Shown here one piece after another: positions 32,238 to 34,209 of a stretch of 34,209 nt of DNA. The stretch is from JAUVZF01 sp964449275. Lineage in GTDB: Bacteria; Planctomycetota; Phycisphaerae; FEN-1346. Positions within the stretch are counted from its first letter, which is position 1. The number at the start of each line of letters is the position of its first letter. The notes below the pieces were generated by a model. It worked only from the letters and a program-made list of their open reading frames with translations, did no database searches and had not been told where the DNA came from. Where the stretch lies: contig CAYVAM010000023.1 of NCBI GenBank assembly GCA_964449275.1, positions 1 to 34,209 of the forward strand, given 5' to 3'. The position numbers and the translations under genes are program-made.

Positions 32238-33401
32238 ATGATATGCAGGTTCGCGGTTCTTGTCGTGCTGTGCTGCGTCGGATTGGTTTCAACCGCCAGG
32301 TGTGATGACACCTCCGCCGGTTTTGCCCACCCCGGCATATCTCACAATCAGGCAGAATTGGAGTTCGTGAAGTCCAAGTTGAAAGCCAACCAACGGCCAT
32401 GGCAACAGGCCTGGGAGAAGATGCGATCTTCCTCCTATGCCTCTCTTTCCTGGAAGCCCAGGCCCGTGGCGCATGTCGAACGGGGCGCATACAACCGGCC
32501 TGATATCGGCGGCACGTTCTTCCTGCGGGATGGGACGGCCGCCTACACTCATGCGTTGCTTTGGGTCTTCACCGACAACAAGGCCCACGCGGCCAAGGCG
32601 GCAGAGATTCTCAATGCCTGGTCCTCGACGCTCGAGTCCGTTCGCAATCACGACGCGAGGTTACTGGTCGGGATGGGCGGGATTCACTTCTGTAATGCTG
32701 CCGAACTCCTGAAATACACATGGAACGGCTGGCCGCGAAAGGACTGGGAAGCGTTTGCCACGATGCTGCGGAAGGTCTTGTATCCTGTCATCGAAGATTT
32801 CTATCCAACGGCCAATGGGAACTGGGATGCCTCAATGATCCAGACCATGATGGCCATGGGGATTCACCTTGACGACAGGGCCATGTTCCAGAAAGCGGTT
32901 GACTACTTCCTCGAGGGCAAGGGCAACGGTGCTGTGAATCACTACGTGAACCGTTTCGGCCAGTGCCAGGAAAGCGGCCGCGACCAGGGCCATACGCAGA
33001 TGGGGCTGGAGTACCTCCTCAACTCCAGTGAGATCGCCTGGAAGCAAGGCCTCGATTTGTATGGTGCGTTCGAGAACAGGCTGGCGAAGGGCTTCGAGTA
33101 TACGGCCCGGTACAACCTGGGAAGCGACGTGCCTTTCGAGTATTACGAGAGTTACCGCGGGAGGTACAAGCACAGCAAGATCTCAGCCAAAGGGCGCGGG
33201 CGCCTGCGCCCCATGTACGACAAGGTGTACAACCACTATCACAACCGCATGAAGATGGACATGCCCTGGTGCAAGAAAGCGATCGAGAAGACCAGGCCCG
33301 AGTGCGGAGGGAGTTCAAGCGTGCCTTGGAGCACGCTCATGTATGCCAATCAGCCCGCCGGACTGGTGAAGCGGAAGACGGGCCGCAAGCCCACCGAGTA
33401 G
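32238..33401 (+). CDS. Secreted alginate-lyase-like protein
   Basis: The 387-residue protein has a signal peptide (ICRFAVLVVLCCVGLVSTARC). The mature part starts with FAHPGISHNQAELEFVKSKL, typical of the alginate_lyase (PF05426) superfamily, whose (alpha/alpha) toroid enzymes cleave uronic-acid polysaccharides by beta-elimination. Other family-like blocks are RDGTAAYTHALLW, NWDASMIQTMMAMG, and GRDQGHTQMGLEYL, whose histidine and tyrosine-rich context fits a lyase active site. The substrate is not certain. I prefer the ATG at 32238 (after ggagaacagg) over 32226. The neighbouring beta-helix gene suggests a small polysaccharide-use locus. Confidence 0.83.
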   Translation: MICRFAVLVVLCCVGLVSTARCDDTSAGFAHPGISHNQAELEFVKSKLKANQRPWQQAWEKMRSSSYASLSWKPRPVAHVERGAYNRPDIGGTFFLRDGTAAYTHALLWVFTDNKAHAAKAAEILNAWSSTLESVRNHDARLLVGMGGIHFCNAAELLKYTWNGWPRKDWEAFATMLRKVLYPVIEDFYPTANGNWDASMIQTMMAMGIHLDDRAMFQKAVDYFLEGKGNGAVNHYVNRFGQCQESGRDQGHTQMGLEYLLNSSEIAWKQGLDLYGAFENRLAKGFEYTARYNLGSDVPFEYYESYRGRYKHSKISAKGRGRLRPMYDKVYNHYHNRMKMDMPWCKKAIEKTRPECGGSSSVPWSTLMYANQPAGLVKRKTGRKPTE

Positions 33402-33557
33402 CAGTGGCTTCATCACCTGCTTCGCAGCCGACGGCGCGCGGTTCCGTCGGTCTGCAAGTAGCGAGAGCGATGGAATAGCCAGCCAGGAGAATTCGAGTTG
33501 GCGTAGTGGCTGCCCCGTCGGTTGGCGCCTCTTACCCCAGAACGCCCGCGGGAAGAC

Positions 33558-34209
33558 ATGATGACAAAACAGTTGATTGTGATGTTGGCGCTGATGATCG
33601 CCAGTGGGCGCCCTGCTGCGGCGTCGTCCGCCGATCTGTATCTGTCCCCAAGAGGTTCCGATAATTGGTCTGGGACCTTGTCCGTTCCTAACGCGCAGGG
33701 AACTGACGGTCCGTTCGCGTCGTTGGAGCGCGCGCGGGATGCGGTTCGGGTGTTGAAGAAGAGGAAGTCGACGGACATTGTCGTATGGGTCCGCGAGGGA
33801 ACCTACCGCCTGGAGAAGACGGTGGTGTTCGGTCTGGAGGATTCAGGCAAGGGCGATTCGACCGTCACCTATGCCGCCTATCCCGGTGAGACGCCCGTGT
33901 TCAGTTCGGGACGAGAGATCAAAGGTTGGAAGAAGGTGACCGCCAGGCTTCCGGGCCTGCCGGCGGCGGCGTGCGGAAAGGTCCGGGTGGCTGATGTTTC
34001 GCGGCGTTTTTACACGCTCTATGATGCCGAAGGGCTGCTGCCGCGTGCACGATCGGCCGGATTCATCCCGCTACAGGGCGGCAGTCGCAACAGACTCCAT
34101 TTTCCGGAAGGCCAGCTGAAGAACTGGCCGAATGTGGACGATGTGGAAATTGTTGTCCGTCCGCATCACGCCTGGATTGTGAATGTCCTGCCCTTGGTGT
34201 CGGTTGACG
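33558..34209 (+). CDS. Secreted parallel beta-helix protein, 5' part (cut by window end)
   Basis: The open frame has a signal peptide (MTKQLIVMLALMIASGRPAA, then AS). Next comes ADLYLSPRGSDNWSGT and DGPFASLERARDAVRVLK. This opening is characteristic of right-handed parallel beta-helix proteins in polysaccharide-degradation loci, where the pattern is roughly YVSPxGxDxWSG-DGPFxTLxxARDAVR. About 217 codons are visible with no stop before 34209. It lies 156 bp after the alginate-lyase-like gene on the same strand. A lyase or hydrolase role is likely but not shown. Confidence 0.82.
   Translation, partial: MMTKQLIVMLALMIASGRPAAASSADLYLSPRGSDNWSGTLSVPNAQGTDGPFASLERARDAVRVLKKRKSTDIVVWVREGTYRLEKTVVFGLEDSGKGDSTVTYAAYPGETPVFSSGREIKGWKKVTARLPGLPAAACGKVRVADVSRRFYTLYDAEGLLPRARSAGFIPLQGGSRNRLHFPEGQLKNWPNVDDVEIVVRPHHAWIVNVLPLVSVD

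Overview
The window looks like a piece of an anaerobic or microaerophilic Planctomycetota genome, probably Phycisphaerae-like. This rests on several points. The DNA is GC-rich. There are several PEP-CTERM exported proteins. The dispersed palindromic elements are of a kind I associate with planctomycete assemblies. A superoxide reductase and a siroheme-dependent haem route are present. Taxonomy is inferred; no rRNA gene is present.

Region 1 (1-13.6 kb) is host chromosome. A MITE-like repeat leads into deoC and a one-iron superoxide reductase. Three tandem secreted paralogues of an unrecognised family follow; the middle one carries extra C-terminal HEAT-like repeats. On the minus strand, a fused siroheme decarboxylase (AhbA-AhbB type) lies downstream of a fused SUMT/uroporphyrinogen-III synthase, which together give a short siroheme-to-haem module. 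A Gfo/Idh/MocA oxidoreductase is divergent from it. Next come a PEP-CTERM beta-helix gene broken twice in G-runs and a seven-repeat PEP-CTERM propeller protein. A chimera joins the C-terminal domain of a Y-family polymerase (DinB) to a PEP-CTERM tail. A DnaE-like fragment lies on the other side of the two PEP-CTERM genes, which suggests a ruined dinB-dnaE cassette.

Region 2 is the tmRNA gene (13817-14174), with a good sigma70-type promoter.

Region 3 (about 14.4-31.65 kb) reads as an integrative element next to ssrA. Nearly all its genes are on the minus strand. The integration end holds a large serine recombinase with a KorB/ParB-like HTH partner, a DUF2924 protein and a 78-aa protein in overlapping frames. 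The replication module holds a primase/DUF3987 helicase-like protein, a ParB-adenine methyltransferase fusion, a zinc-ribbon protein and small HTH proteins, behind a ~1-kb non-coding region with iteron-like repeats. The cargo is a single-chain restriction-modification enzyme followed 14 bp later by a winged-helix/HEPN protein with an intact RNxxxH motif, which is a candidate defence cassette. The distal end is a run of five small genes, including a HARE-HTH protein, and two small genes in the opposite direction. I see no phage structural genes.

Region 4 (31.65-34.2 kb) is host DNA again: a PEP-CTERM remnant, an alginate-lyase-like secreted enzyme, and the start of a secreted parallel beta-helix protein cut by the window end. 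These two suggest polysaccharide breakdown.
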